55,105 nt of DNA. It comes from Gammaproteobacteria bacterium (GTDB lineage: Bacteria > Pseudomonadota > Gammaproteobacteria > Steroidobacterales > Steroidobacteraceae). The notes below the pieces were generated by a model, which was given only the letters and a program-made list of their open reading frames with translations, was not told the DNA's origin and made no database searches. This document shows positions 33,100 through 41,925 of the stretch, piece by piece (position 1 is the stretch's first letter; each line of letters starts with the position of its first letter). Location of the stretch: assembly GCA_028293745.1 (NCBI GenBank), contig JAQGOF010000111.1, forward strand, positions 1-55,105. Direction: 5' to 3'. The position numbers and the translations under genes are program-made.

Positions 33100-34481
33100 G
33101 GCGCCTCCGCTGCGGACTGACCTTTTACGGGCAGGTGAAGGGTAAAGGTTGTGCCGCTACCGACAACACTGTGCACGTCTATCCGGCCACCATGCTTTTC
33201 CGCGACGATCGATCGGGCTATCGCAAGCCCCTGGCCGGTACCGCGTCCGACCGGCTTGGTCGTAAAGAAAGGGTCGAACACCTTCTCCAAATTCTCTTGC
33301 GGAATACCGCAACCATTGTCCGCAATGGATATCGTGACCTGATCGCCCGCAGCCGCAGTGACGATCGTGATACGTCCCGTAGAGGCATCCTTACCGGACT
33401 CGGCGAGCGCATGCGCGGCATTGACGATCAGATTGAGGAATACCTGGTTCAACTCCCCGACGTTGCAGCTCACCTGGGGCAACTCCCCGAATCGGGTCTC
33501 GACCACGGCGTGATACTTGTATTCGGTACGTGCGACGGTCAGGGTTGTAGAGAGGGCGTGATTCAGATCAGCGTAGTTGTGTTGAGCACTGTCAGGGTGC
33601 GCGAACTCCTTCATGGCGCGGACGATGCCTGCCACGCGCTCGACCCCTTCCAGGGTACGCTCGAACGCCTTTGGAATCTCGTGCGACAGGAATTCGAGGT
33701 CGAGGTTGGATTCAAGGGCTTCCAGCTCAGGCAGTACGGATTGCGCGGGCTCGTGGTCAACCAGGCGTCCGATGGCGCGTCGATACTCGGTACGCAGCTT
33801 CGCCAGGTCTGTCTCGGCGGACTGGAGAAAGGACACGCTATCGCCCACGTACTGAATCGGTGTGTTGATTTCATGCGCAATGCCGGCCGCGAGACGCCCA
33901 ACGGACTCCAGCTTCTGCGCCAGGCGCAGCTCGATTGCCATGCGCTCGCGCTCCTGCATCTCGTTGTACAGCTGCTCCTGCAACTGCCGTTGGGCACGCT
34001 CCTGAGCGAGCCGCGCGGTAATGTCGGCCCCAACGCACAAGTAGTGATTGACTCCGTGCGGTGCCGTTCTGATCGGGGTCATGGTCATTCCGAAGGAGAA
34101 GGTAGTGTGGTCCTTGCGCCGCGCCTCCATTTCGACGCTGACGTTTGTTCCCCGCAGCACAGCTTCGCTGACCCGCTCCAATGCTGCGGCGCTTTTTTCC
34201 TCGCACACCAATAGGGACGGACTCTGACCCAGCAGCTCCGCGACCGTGTAGCCGTGACGCTCGCAAATCGCGCGGTTGACGTAGACGATCCGCCACTCTT
34301 GTTGCGACACGTCTATGATCATGAAGTGAGTCGAGGCCGCATCAAGCGCGCAGTCGCGCAATTCGAGCTCTTTTTGCAGCCGGGCGCGCTCTGCGCGTTC
34401 CGCCGTGAGTAGTGACTGCAATTCCTGGAGCATCGGCAGCTCGGAAGATTGCTGCATCGTGACACGACTGGATGTTTGCAT
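33096..34481 (-). CDS. Soluble PAS-domain sensor histidine kinase
   Basis: 461 residues from the ATG at 34481, preceded by AGGCGA; the longer frame to 34562 adds an unlikely Cys-rich start. No membrane segment. A short coiled coil (about 15-45) leads into one PAS domain (about 50-165): HFMIIDVSQQEWRIVYVNRAI, GYTVAELLGQSP and HYLCVGADITARLAQE (with a PAC-like end). A coiled coil precedes the dimerisation helix GRLAAGIAHEINTPIQYV with phospho-acceptor His203. The ATPase domain has LNQVFLNLIVNAAHAL (N box), IADNGCGIP (G1), FDPFFTTKPVGRGTGQGLAIA (F/G2) and GSGTTFTLHLP. It senses an unknown cytoplasmic signal and probably phosphorylates both coupled regulators. Confidence 0.92.
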   Translation of the reverse strand: MQTSSRVTMQQSSELPMLQELQSLLTAERAERARLQKELELRDCALDAASTHFMIIDVSQQEWRIVYVNRAICERHGYTVAELLGQSPSLLVCEEKSAAALERVSEAVLRGTNVSVEMEARRKDHTTFSFGMTMTPIRTAPHGVNHYLCVGADITARLAQERAQRQLQEQLYNEMQERERMAIELRLAQKLESVGRLAAGIAHEINTPIQYVGDSVSFLQSAETDLAKLRTEYRRAIGRLVDHEPAQSVLPELEALESNLDLEFLSHEIPKAFERTLEGVERVAGIVRAMKEFAHPDSAQHNYADLNHALSTTLTVARTEYKYHAVVETRFGELPQVSCNVGELNQVFLNLIVNAAHALAESGKDASTGRITIVTAAAGDQVTISIADNGCGIPQENLEKVFDPFFTTKPVGRGTGQGLAIARSIVAEKHGGRIDVHSVVGSGTTFTLHLPVKGQSAAEAP

Positions 34482-34676
34482 TCGCCTGCCGTCCTGGTTC
34501 GAATGAAGGCTCACAGTGTGCGCCCAAACCACCGTCGCAAAACAGGGTGGAGTGCACGCCACGCCAACAAAACAATGTTGCGGCGCGTTTGCCTGCGGGT
34601 GATCGCAGCGCGGCGAAAGTTGACAGCCGTCAGCCTGCCTGCGCGGTCGTGGAGGACTGTCTTGTCAGGGCCGCCG

Positions 34677-35564
34677 TCAGGGCAGCAAGCTGATCTGCAT
34701 CGTCAGTGACTGCGCCGCATCCGGCGCTAGCGTAAACACGCCCAACTTGTTCTTGAGCTCTCCCGAGAACCCCGCTTCGTCGGCGATGCCCTGCCAAGGC
34801 TCTATGCAAATGAAGGGAGCACCCGGTTTTGTCCAGACACCGAGGTAGCGCGCATCCGGATAACTCACGCGTATCCGGGGGCCTTTGTCCGCCCCATACG
34901 TCACCGAGTGGCTGCGGATCTCGTCGAAAATCACAACGTCATCCCGAAAAAGCGCATCATCGAGTGCGAGCCGCCGGTGAGAGACGGGTGTTGGATGACG
35001 CTCCGGACTCAACAACCCACTCGCGTCGAGACGCCGGATCGAAGGACCTTCGTAGTTCGCGAACTCGATGAAGTGGGCCGCTCGCGACTCACCATACGGC
35101 AGCGGCCAGCGCAATCCAGGGTGATAGCCGATGCTCGCCGGCATCTCCTCCTGGCCGATGTTGCGTACCGTGCTGGTCACCGTGAGCGTTGCACCGTTCA
35201 AGGCGAAGTCCACGTCCAATTGGAAATGGAATGGATACACCTGCAAGGTGGCCTCGTCCGCGTTCAGTCTGAAAGTGGCCCCGGAGGCGCTCGCCGCGAC
35301 AATATCGAATGGCCTGACACGGGCAAAGCCGTGTCGGGGAAGGGAGTAGACCTTCGAGCCGACACGGTAACTGCCACCTGCCAGCGTGCCAACTATGGGA
35401 AAAAGAATCGGCGCGCGACCCGCCCAGACGGCCGGGTCACCGTTCCAGAGCAGCTCACGTCCGCCCGCGTCTCGCAGAACGGACAGTTGCGCGCCGAGGG
35501 GGTTCACCTCGGCGCTGAGCTCTGCAGAGCTCAGCGGAATCCAGGAAGTCTTCAGATCTTGCAT
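34677..35564 (-). CDS. Aldose 1-epimerase (galactose mutarotase)-family protein
   Basis: 295 residues from the ATG at 35564; the frame opens further up at 35738, inside the divergent gene. Beta-sandwich motifs: LGAQLSVLRDAGGRELLWNGDPAVW, RAPILFPIVGTL, LPRHGFARVRPFDI with a catalytic-type His, ASIGYHPGLRWPLP with a second His, and PFICIEPWQGIADEAG carrying the catalytic Glu. The sequence is of the LacX/YeaD-like side of the family. It interconverts alpha and beta sugar anomers or binds hexose phosphates. Diverges from the SRPBCC gene; no sugar catabolic genes adjoin. Confidence 0.88.
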   Translation of the reverse strand: MQDLKTSWIPLSSAELSAEVNPLGAQLSVLRDAGGRELLWNGDPAVWAGRAPILFPIVGTLAGGSYRVGSKVYSLPRHGFARVRPFDIVAASASGATFRLNADEATLQVYPFHFQLDVDFALNGATLTVTSTVRNIGQEEMPASIGYHPGLRWPLPYGESRAAHFIEFANYEGPSIRRLDASGLLSPERHPTPVSHRRLALDDALFRDDVVIFDEIRSHSVTYGADKGPRIRVSYPDARYLGVWTKPGAPFICIEPWQGIADEAGFSGELKNKLGVFTLAPDAAQSLTMQISLLP

Positions 35565-35710
35565 GCTCGTAGACAAAAACGTGGGCGCAATTGCCGGGCC
35601 GGAGCATCGCACATTGCCCGATCGGGCGCAGGGCTTGCTGAGATCCGGCCACGGGGGTCGCCCTGGATCGACGGTGAGCGGGCGACTGCCCGCGCAGATG
35701 GAGAACACTG

Positions 35711-36733
35711 ATGGCGCAGCAGCATGAACTAACATCACAGTCCCGTTCGCCCGTTGCCGAGTGTCTCGGCTGGCTCAGCGTGGGTTTGGGCCTGGCGGCA
35801 TTGTTCGCGCCGCGAAAGATGGGTGAGATCACTGGACTGGACGGCCGGCACGGCCTGGTTCGCCTGGTTGGCGCCCGCGAGCTCGCAAGCGGCGTCGGAC
35901 TGCTCACGCAAACCCGCAAGACGCCCTGGCTATGGTCGCGCGTAATCGGAGATGCGATGGACCTTGCAGCGCTGGTATCGGCGCACGCGGGCAACGAGCG
36001 TGGCCGTTCGCGGGCGATCGGTGCCGCAGCAATCGTAGCCGCGATAGCGGCCGCCGACGTGGCCGCGAGCGTGCGTACATCGCGGCGCCAGTCCCGTGTA
36101 GCGCCGGACATCTATCTCGATCGGACCATCATAGTCAACAAAACACCACGGGAGTGTTATGACTACTGGCGCGATCTGCGCAACATTGCCAATTTCACCC
36201 ACAGGCTGGAGACGGTAGCCCCCCTCGACGAGCGCCGCTCGCAGTGGATCATGAAGGTGCCGGGAGGCGCCAAGATGGAGTGGATTGCGGAGATCATCGA
36301 GGACAAACCGGGCGAGCGGCTGCGCTGGAAGACCGCGGAAGGTGCGCCCTTCAAGGTTGCCGGCGCGGTGAATTTCGAGCCAGCCCCCGGAGGCCGCGGA
36401 ACATTTGTGACCCTCGGCATGCACTATCACACTCCGGGCGGTGCCATCGGCGCCGCGCTGGCGCGCTTTCTCGGCCCGGATCCCTTTGGGGAGGTGCGCG
36501 AGAACCTGCGCCGCTTCAAACAGTTAATCGAAACGGGTGAAATTCCAACGACCACGGGCCAACCTTCCGGCCGCCGCAGTCTTCTCGGGCGGCTGATACC
36601 CGAGGGCCGGCGGTCGCAGCAGCCAGGCACCCGTTCACGTCGCTCACCGCAACCCGGCCGCCCAGCGTATTCGAGCGGCTCATCCACACCGCAGGAGGGG
36701 CAAATCTCGCCCCGGGAGGGTCGAGTCTCATGA
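35711..36733 (+). CDS. SRPBCC (polyketide cyclase/START-like) protein with N-terminal membrane-type domain
   Basis: 340 residues with GGAG 7 nt before the ATG. Residues about 15-130 contain hydrophobic stretches ([39 protein letters not shown]), probably membrane-associated. Residues about 135-275 are an SRPBCC domain: [55 protein letters not shown] and [12 protein letters not shown]. The C-terminal 60 residues are Arg/Ser/Pro-rich and probably disordered. Domains of this type bind hydrophobic ligands. Its stop overlaps the start of the dehydrogenase gene by 4 bp, and this pairing recurs in stress-related loci as I recall. Function unknown. Confidence 0.85.
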   Translation: MAQQHELTSQSRSPVAECLGWLSVGLGLAALFAPRKMGEITGLDGRHGLVRLVGARELASGVGLLTQTRKTPWLWSRVIGDAMDLAALVSAHAGNERGRSRAIGAAAIVAAIAAADVAASVRTSRRQSRVAPDIYLDRTIIVNKTPRECYDYWRDLRNIANFTHRLETVAPLDERRSQWIMKVPGGAKMEWIAEIIEDKPGERLRWKTAEGAPFKVAGAVNFEPAPGGRGTFVTLGMHYHTPGGAIGAALARFLGPDPFGEVRENLRRFKQLIETGEIPTTTGQPSGRRSLLGRLIPEGRRSQQPGTRSRRSPQPGRPAYSSGSSTPQEGQISPREGRVS

Positions 36734-37929
36734 AAGCCAACTGTTGGAATGGGGCGATGGACCTTCGGGTGCAAGAGGTTCCCGAGCCGCGAATACTCAA
36801 CCCTCGCGACGCCATCATCCGCATCACCTCGACGGCCATCTGCGGCTCGGACCTGCACATCTACGATGGCTACATTCCGACGATGATGAAGGGCGACATT
36901 CTCGGCCACGAGTTCATGGGAGAAGTCGTCGAAGTAGGGCCCGCCGTGAAGAACCTCAAGGTGGGCGACCGCGTCGTCAACCCGTTTCCGATTGCCTGCG
37001 GCAACTGCTTCTTTTGCACGTCCGGGCAATTCTCGCTGTGCGAAAATTCAAACCCCAACGCCTGGATGGCGGAAAAATTCTGGGGCGGCTCGCCGGCCGG
37101 CCTGTTCGGATACTCGCACATGCTCGGGGGATATGCCGGCGGCCAGGCTGAATACGCGCGAATTCCCTTCGCCGATGTCGGCCCGATGCAGGTTCCGCAG
37201 CATTTGTCCGACGAGCAGGTGCTGTTTCTGTCAGACATCTTCCCGACCGGCTACATGGCAGCGGAAAACTGCGCAATCAAACCCGGCGACACCATTGCAG
37301 TGTGGGGTTGTGGCCCTGTGGGCCTGTTCGCTATCGCGAGCGCCTTTCTGTTGGGCGCCGAGCGGGTGATCGCCATCGATCGCTTCGAGGAACGACTGCG
37401 CAAGGCCCGCGAGGACTGCAAGGCCGAGACGTTGAACTACGATGTCGTCGATCCGGCGGAGGCCCTTCGGGAGATGACCGGTGGGCGTGGACCGGATGCC
37501 TGCATCGACGCTGTTGGAATGGAGGCGCATGGGCACGGATTTTTTGGCACCTACGATCGAGTCAAGAAGGCGTTACACATGGCCACCGATCGTCCGACGG
37601 CGCTCCGCGAGGCGATCCTGGCTTGCCGCAACGGCGGCACAGTCTCGGTCGCCGGCGTCTATGGCGGCCTGCTGGACAAGGTGCCGATGGGTGCGGTCGT
37701 CAACCGGGCATTGACCATCAAATCCGGCCAGACACACGTTCAGCGTTACCTGCGGCCGCTCCTGCAGCTCATTGAAGAGGGGCGTATCGATCCAAGCTTC
37801 GTGGTCTCGCATCGCCTCGCCCTGGACGAGGCGCCGCAAGGCTACGCCATGTTCCGCGACAAACAGGACGAGTGCATCAAAGTGGTGTTGAAGCCTGGCC
37901 AGGCGCGTGCAAGCCAGCCGACGCACTGA
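36730..37929 (+). CDS. Zinc-dependent alcohol dehydrogenase, glutathione-independent formaldehyde dehydrogenase-like
   Basis: 399 residues, the long MDR type. Catalytic zinc residues: Cys in TAICGSDLH and GHEFMGEV (His-Glu). Structural zinc lobe: [15 protein letters not shown] with C-x2-C-x2-C-x7-C spacing. Rossmann loop: [16 protein letters not shown], then AIDRFEERL, which favours NAD. Inserted loops ([17 protein letters not shown] and [19 protein letters not shown]) are as in Pseudomonas glutathione-independent formaldehyde dehydrogenase. It oxidises formaldehyde or other aldehydes/alcohols. Translationally coupled to the SRPBCC gene; its 3' end overlaps the convergent glycosyltransferase gene by 53 bp, which is unusually long. 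Confidence 0.9.
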   Translation: MKANCWNGAMDLRVQEVPEPRILNPRDAIIRITSTAICGSDLHIYDGYIPTMMKGDILGHEFMGEVVEVGPAVKNLKVGDRVVNPFPIACGNCFFCTSGQFSLCENSNPNAWMAEKFWGGSPAGLFGYSHMLGGYAGGQAEYARIPFADVGPMQVPQHLSDEQVLFLSDIFPTGYMAAENCAIKPGDTIAVWGCGPVGLFAIASAFLLGAERVIAIDRFEERLRKAREDCKAETLNYDVVDPAEALREMTGGRGPDACIDAVGMEAHGHGFFGTYDRVKKALHMATDRPTALREAILACRNGGTVSVAGVYGGLLDKVPMGAVVNRALTIKSGQTHVQRYLRPLLQLIEEGRIDPSFVVSHRLALDEAPQGYAMFRDKQDECIKVVLKPGQARASQPTH

Positions 37930-38887
37930 GGCGCCCAGCCACTGACGGATTGGGCGCGCTCTGCCGCCATTTCTGCAACGCGTCCACGACGCGCTCAATG
38001 ACCGGCCGCCAGTGACCGGGCTCATCCTGCCGAAACAGGCGCATCGTGGGATACCAGGGCGTGTCGTCGCGATTTTCCATCCAGCGCCAATCGGCATCCG
38101 CGGGAATCAACATCCAGGTGGGCACCCCGAGCGCGCCGCCCAGGTGGGCCGAGAGCGTGTCGACCGAAATCAACAGGTCGAGCGAGCGCATGCATACGGC
38201 CTCATCAAGGATGCTGCTGATCCTGGGTACCCGGCCGAAGCCCGCGGGACAGGAGGCGAGGGCGGGGCCGCGTTGCAGGACCTGCCACTGGATTCCGTCG
38301 AGCTCCGTCATTTCCTTCAACAAGGAGGGTGCGATGGAGCGGCGTGCATCCCAATCGCCCGACTGCCAGACGATTCCGACGGCCGGGCGGGCACGGACGC
38401 CGGGATGAAAGGACCGTGAGCCCAGGTTGAAATACGGCACATCACGCGGAAGTGTTTCGAGGGTTACTCGAAGCGCATAGGGCAGCTCCATGATTTCGAT
38501 GTCGACATCGCGATCCACCGCGGGCTCGCCATCGTGCAGAGGTAGCAGCACATCGATGCCTGCCGCGGTGCGCAGCAACGGAATGAGCTGCGGCTGTGCC
38601 CAGACGAGGGTATTGCTTGCGATCTGTCGCAAGAGGGCGACGAACCGGATGAACTGAACGGTATCGCCCAGGCCGTGGTAACACCGAACCAGCACCCGCT
38701 TGCCGGCGAGTGGCCTGCCGTTCCAGATTGCCTGCAGGTGGCGTGGCTCGCATGGGTTGGCGATCTGACTGCCTGATCGCCGGCGGCGCAACTCCTCGTC
38801 GCTCAGTCGCCAGGCTGCTTCCCACTCGCCACGGCGCATATGGCGCATCCATCGGTCCTGGATCAGCTCCGGGCTTGGCTCGCGCAT
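37877..38887 (-). CDS. GT9-like (heptosyltransferase-type) glycosyltransferase
   Basis: 336 residues from the ATG at 38887, with AAGGGG just upstream; a GTG at 38968 would add 27 residues. The fold has [26 protein letters not shown] (nucleotide-free start loop of GT9 proteins), [20 protein letters not shown] and [35 protein letters not shown], the acceptor and nucleotide-sugar binding part of ADP-heptose:LPS transferase relatives. The short N-terminal helical part (about 5-45) replaces the TPR array found in many relatives. It may add a sugar to a surface glycan or protein. It diverges from an ABC exporter gene, suggesting a shared glycan pathway. Confidence 0.78.
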   Translation of the reverse strand: MREPSPELIQDRWMRHMRRGEWEAAWRLSDEELRRRRSGSQIANPCEPRHLQAIWNGRPLAGKRVLVRCYHGLGDTVQFIRFVALLRQIASNTLVWAQPQLIPLLRTAAGIDVLLPLHDGEPAVDRDVDIEIMELPYALRVTLETLPRDVPYFNLGSRSFHPGVRARPAVGIVWQSGDWDARRSIAPSLLKEMTELDGIQWQVLQRGPALASCPAGFGRVPRISSILDEAVCMRSLDLLISVDTLSAHLGGALGVPTWMLIPADADWRWMENRDDTPWYPTMRLFRQDEPGHWRPVIERVVDALQKWRQSAPNPSVAGRLSASAGLHAPGQASTPL

Positions 38888-39004
38888 GACACCCCTTGGG
38901 TGCTGAAGAACTATCTCGAGCACGAGCAAAATCGGCACCCGAATTGCCCGTGCCGTGATTCGCCGCACAGTGCCACCTGGAGCCTGCCGTTAACTTATTA
39001 CCCC

Positions 39005-40873
39005 GTGCGCAAATCTACTGAAGCCCGCGTCCCAAGGCCCGGCGCTGTCCTACATCTCTATCGCGACCTCTGGCGTGTCATGGAGGGCGAGCGGCACATC
39101 TTCCTCGGCGCAGTGCTGCTGCTCGTCGCCGCCCAGGCTGTGCTCCTCGTCGTGCCGGTCCTATCGGGCCGTGCCCTGAATGCACTGCAGCTTCACGGAC
39201 GCGATGGCCTGCATGATGCCGGTCTCTGGTTGGGAATGGTGTTGCTCGTAGCCATCTCGAGCTGGGCGCTCCATGGCCCGGCGCGGATCCTCGAACGGCG
39301 GGCGGCCCTGACCGTGCGCCGTCGCATGTCCGCAACCCTCACTGAACACCTGTTCACGCTCCCTCTTGCGTGGCACGCCGCAAACCATTCCGGGGCGACC
39401 GCTCACCGGATTCAACAGAGCACGCATGCGTTGTCCGGATTTGCGCAAAGCCAGTTCATCTATCTGAACAGCGCCGTGCGACTGATCGGGCCGCTGATTG
39501 CCCTCTGGTGGGTGCAGCCCATGATCGGCTACGCCGCGCTGGCGGGTTTCGCGCTCATCTCGCTGTCGGTTGTTGGATTCGACCGTGCGATGCTGCGCCT
39601 TGCGAACGAGGAGAACGACGCAGAGCGCCGTTACGCCGCAACCCTGGTCGACACTCTCGGCAATGCGAATACGGTCTATGCGCTTCGCCAGGCAAGAGCA
39701 GTGGTTGACCGGCTCGAGCGCCGGCTGCTGGCGATCTTCGTGCCCCTGCGCCGCTCCATCGTTCTCAATGAGGCCAAGTGGTTCACGGTGGACCTCGCGA
39801 GCCGGGTGTTGAGTTGCACGCTGGTGGGGCTGTTCGCCTGGCTCGCGACCCGCCCGTCGCGTGACGGCCACGGAGCCGCGACACTGTTGCTCGGCACTGT
39901 GTACATGGTCTGGGAGTATGCGCAGCAGGCCAGCGGCGTGATCTGCTCCATCGCGTCCCACTTTCAGACATTTGCCCGCCAGCATGCCGACTATGGGAGC
40001 GCCGATGCAATTCGCGACCTGCAGGTTGCGAAGACGGATGATGATCCGCAGTCCGGGATGCGCAGCGGCTGGAACAGTCTTGCCATCCGCGACCTGACTT
40101 TCCGCCACAGCGGCAGTCGCGGGGAGGCTGCGGTGCTCGAACGGGTGGCCCTGTCGCTCGAGCGCGGCAAACGGTACGCGTTGATCGGGAGCAGCGGCTC
40201 AGGAAAAAGCACGTTGTTACATGTGCTCGCCGGGTTGTATTGCGCCGAGCGCATCGGTCTTTCGATCGATGGCGGCGCGATCTGTGTTTCTCCCGGCAAC
40301 GCTGCGAATACCTTGCGAGCCGGCGCCACCCTGATTCCCCAGGACGCCGAAATGTACGAGGGCACACTCGGCGAGAATCTCTCCTTGTGCGAATCCGTTT
40401 CGGGGCCACCGCATCCGGTGGACTACCAGGCCGCCCTCGATGTGGCGTGCGCTTCCGAATTCGTCGCGGCAAGCGGAATTGGCCTCGAGACTCCGATTGC
40501 GGAGCGTGCGGCGAACTGGTCAGGAGGCCAGCGCAGCCGCGTCGCGCTGGCACGCGGAGTGCTCGCCGCGGTTGGCAGCGGACTGGTGCTGCTGGATGAG
40601 CCGACCGCAAGTCTCGACCCGGCCACCGAGGCACGCGTGTACGCGAATCTGTTCGCGACCTTCAAAGAATCATGCCTGGTTTCATCCGTTCATCGCCTGC
40701 ATCTGCTTGGGTTCTTTGATGAAGTCCTGGTCATGCAGGGCGGCCGGCTCGTTGGCCAGGGGGCTGTGAACGACCTCGCCCTGACTTGCCGGGAATTTCA
40801 GCGTCTCACAGCAGTCCACGCACGCGCTGCACCCGGTGATCCGGACGCGAGCCGCTCGACCGTAGCCGCGTAA
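39005..40873 (+). CDS. ABC transporter, fused permease-ATPase half-transporter
   Basis: The frame opens at 38840 inside the divergent gene; I prefer the GTG at 39005 (622 aa), though an ATG at 39080 is possible and neither has a clear ribosome site. About six hydrophobic segments span residues 25-310, with a typical exporter loop 'LEHLFTLPLAWHAANHSGATAHRIQQ'-like region before them. The ATPase domain starts near 375: Walker A GSSGSGKSTL, a Q-loop LIPQDAEMYEG, signature WSGGQRSRVALARG, Walker B VLLDEPTASLD and the switch His in SSVHRL. Type IV exporters of this design move lipids, glycans or small peptides outward as dimers. It precedes the inositol monophosphatase by 56 bp. Confidence 0.88.
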   Translation: MRKSTEARVPRPGAVLHLYRDLWRVMEGERHIFLGAVLLLVAAQAVLLVVPVLSGRALNALQLHGRDGLHDAGLWLGMVLLVAISSWALHGPARILERRAALTVRRRMSATLTEHLFTLPLAWHAANHSGATAHRIQQSTHALSGFAQSQFIYLNSAVRLIGPLIALWWVQPMIGYAALAGFALISLSVVGFDRAMLRLANEENDAERRYAATLVDTLGNANTVYALRQARAVVDRLERRLLAIFVPLRRSIVLNEAKWFTVDLASRVLSCTLVGLFAWLATRPSRDGHGAATLLLGTVYMVWEYAQQASGVICSIASHFQTFARQHADYGSADAIRDLQVAKTDDDPQSGMRSGWNSLAIRDLTFRHSGSRGEAAVLERVALSLERGKRYALIGSSGSGKSTLLHVLAGLYCAERIGLSIDGGAICVSPGNAANTLRAGATLIPQDAEMYEGTLGENLSLCESVSGPPHPVDYQAALDVACASEFVAASGIGLETPIAERAANWSGGQRSRVALARGVLAAVGSGLVLLDEPTASLDPATEARVYANLFATFKESCLVSSVHRLHLLGFFDEVLVMQGGRLVGQGAVNDLALTCREFQRLTAVHARAAPGDPDASRSTVAA

Positions 40874-40893
40874 CTGCCTTGCGAGGCTGACCT

Positions 40894-40928
40894 GAGCACC
40901 CGCGGCACAGCGCTTGCGGCGGGTGTTC
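40894..40928. promoter_or_regulatory. Hairpin covering the ribosome site of the inositol monophosphatase gene
   Basis: Arms GAGCACCCGC (40894-40903) and GCGGGTGTTC (40919-40928) pair with one G-U type position around a 15-nt loop. The right arm includes the only Shine-Dalgarno-like GGCGGG before the GTG start at 40930. It could weaken translation of the downstream gene or terminate the ABC transcript; there is no T-run. Confidence 0.35.
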
Positions 40929-40929
40929 C

Positions 40930-41835
40930 GTGGCCCAGCCTCCTTCCCACTATGTTGGTCCGGACACCGCAACGGTGGCTGCTCTGGAGGCCACTGCCGC
41001 TGATCTGGCGGAGTCAGCCGGCGAGCAGATCTGCGCAGCCTGCGAAGGCGAGCTCGGGGTGGACTTCAAGCCGCCCGCCGCGGGGAGCGCACCGAACTCC
41101 AATCCGGTAAGCCGCATGGACAAGCAGGTCGAGTCGCTGATTCGGAGGCGGCTGGCGGATGCTTACCCCGAACATACCATCATCGGCGAGGAGTTCCCGC
41201 CGACGCCAAGCTCATCGCCATTCACCTGGGTCGTCGATCCCATTGACGGCACGACCAACTTCATCAATGGTTTGCCCCTGTTTGCGTGCTCCATCGGGGT
41301 GCTCTTCCGGGGGCGCCCCATTGCCGGCGCCATCTGGTGCGCTTCGACCCACACCTTCCGGCCGGGCACGTATCACGCAAGCGCAGGCGGCCCGCTGCAG
41401 TTCGACGGACGCCCGCTGAGCAGACGAGCGGCGGGCTCCTGGCGCGGGCTCGCCGCTGAACCGGGAAGGGCACCGACGTACGCCGCTGGGTGGGACACGC
41501 GCGTGCTCGGATGCGCAACCGTTGAATTTGCGTATGTAGCGGTTGGACTTCTGCGTATTGCTTACATTCCGCGCCCGAGAATTTGGGACGTGGCGGCTGG
41601 TCTGGCACTGCTGCATGCGGCGCACTGCCAGGCAATGGTCCAGCGCGCCGCGGGTTGGGACACAATGTTGTATTTCCCAGCGGCCGTTTCCGGCACCGAC
41701 GACCTCGTACATTGGAGCGAGCCGCTGTTGATCGGTGAGCCGTCCGAGCTTGCGCGCGCCATCACGCTGGGGCATAGAAGTTGCTCCTGTGAACCTAGCA
41801 TGCATCGGCCCGATCACCAACATGGATCATTCTGA
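40930..41835 (+). CDS. Inositol monophosphatase-family phosphatase
   Basis: 301 residues from a GTG start. Metal-site motifs are complete: NPVSRMDKQVESLI (first Asp), IIGEE (Glu pair), the signature WVVDPIDGTTNFINGLP (Asp-x-Asp-Gly-Thr) and the end motif RPRIWDVAAGLALL with the catalytic-site Asp. Magnesium-dependent members dephosphorylate myo-inositol-1-phosphate, 3'-phosphoadenosine phosphate or fructose-1,6-bisphosphate. Because an inositol-3-phosphate synthase gene lies about 12 kb downstream at the end of the glycan operon, inositol phosphate is the best guess. The last 20 residues are Cys/His-rich and overlap the beginning of the tandem repeats. Confidence 0.87.
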   Translation: MAQPPSHYVGPDTATVAALEATAADLAESAGEQICAACEGELGVDFKPPAAGSAPNSNPVSRMDKQVESLIRRRLADAYPEHTIIGEEFPPTPSSSPFTWVVDPIDGTTNFINGLPLFACSIGVLFRGRPIAGAIWCASTHTFRPGTYHASAGGPLQFDGRPLSRRAAGSWRGLAAEPGRAPTYAAGWDTRVLGCATVEFAYVAVGLLRIAYIPRPRIWDVAAGLALLHAAHCQAMVQRAAGWDTMLYFPAAVSGTDDLVHWSEPLLIGEPSELARAITLGHRSCSCEPSMHRPDHQHGSF

Positions 41836-41883
41836 ATTGACGCAGATCAATGTAATTAACATGGATCAGATGTCATTAACGTG
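41825..41883. repeat. Three tandem ~20-bp repeats upstream of the glycan operon
   Basis: Units start at 41825, 41845 and 41864. Each begins GATCA and carries ATT(A/G)AC at the same distance; the second (GATCAATGTAATTAACATG, 19 nt) and third (20 nt) are the most alike, and the first shares only the two blocks. A further GGTCA follows at 41884. The block is AT-rich in GC-rich surroundings and lies between the phosphatase stop and the first glycan gene. Twenty-bp phasing (two helical turns) fits repeated binding of a regulator on one face of DNA. Confidence 0.6.
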
Positions 41884-41925
41884 GGTCAACCCTGCGTTCC
41901 AACTGCCAAGCCGCGGTGTAACAGC

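Noticed and set aside
39161..40108. 315-codon leftward frame opposite the ABC transporter
   Set aside because: The opposite strand has complete Walker A, signature and Walker B motifs; this frame has none.
41825..41883. Attachment site or transposon end
   Set aside because: Direct repeats without integrase, transposase or target duplication nearby; more like regulator sites.
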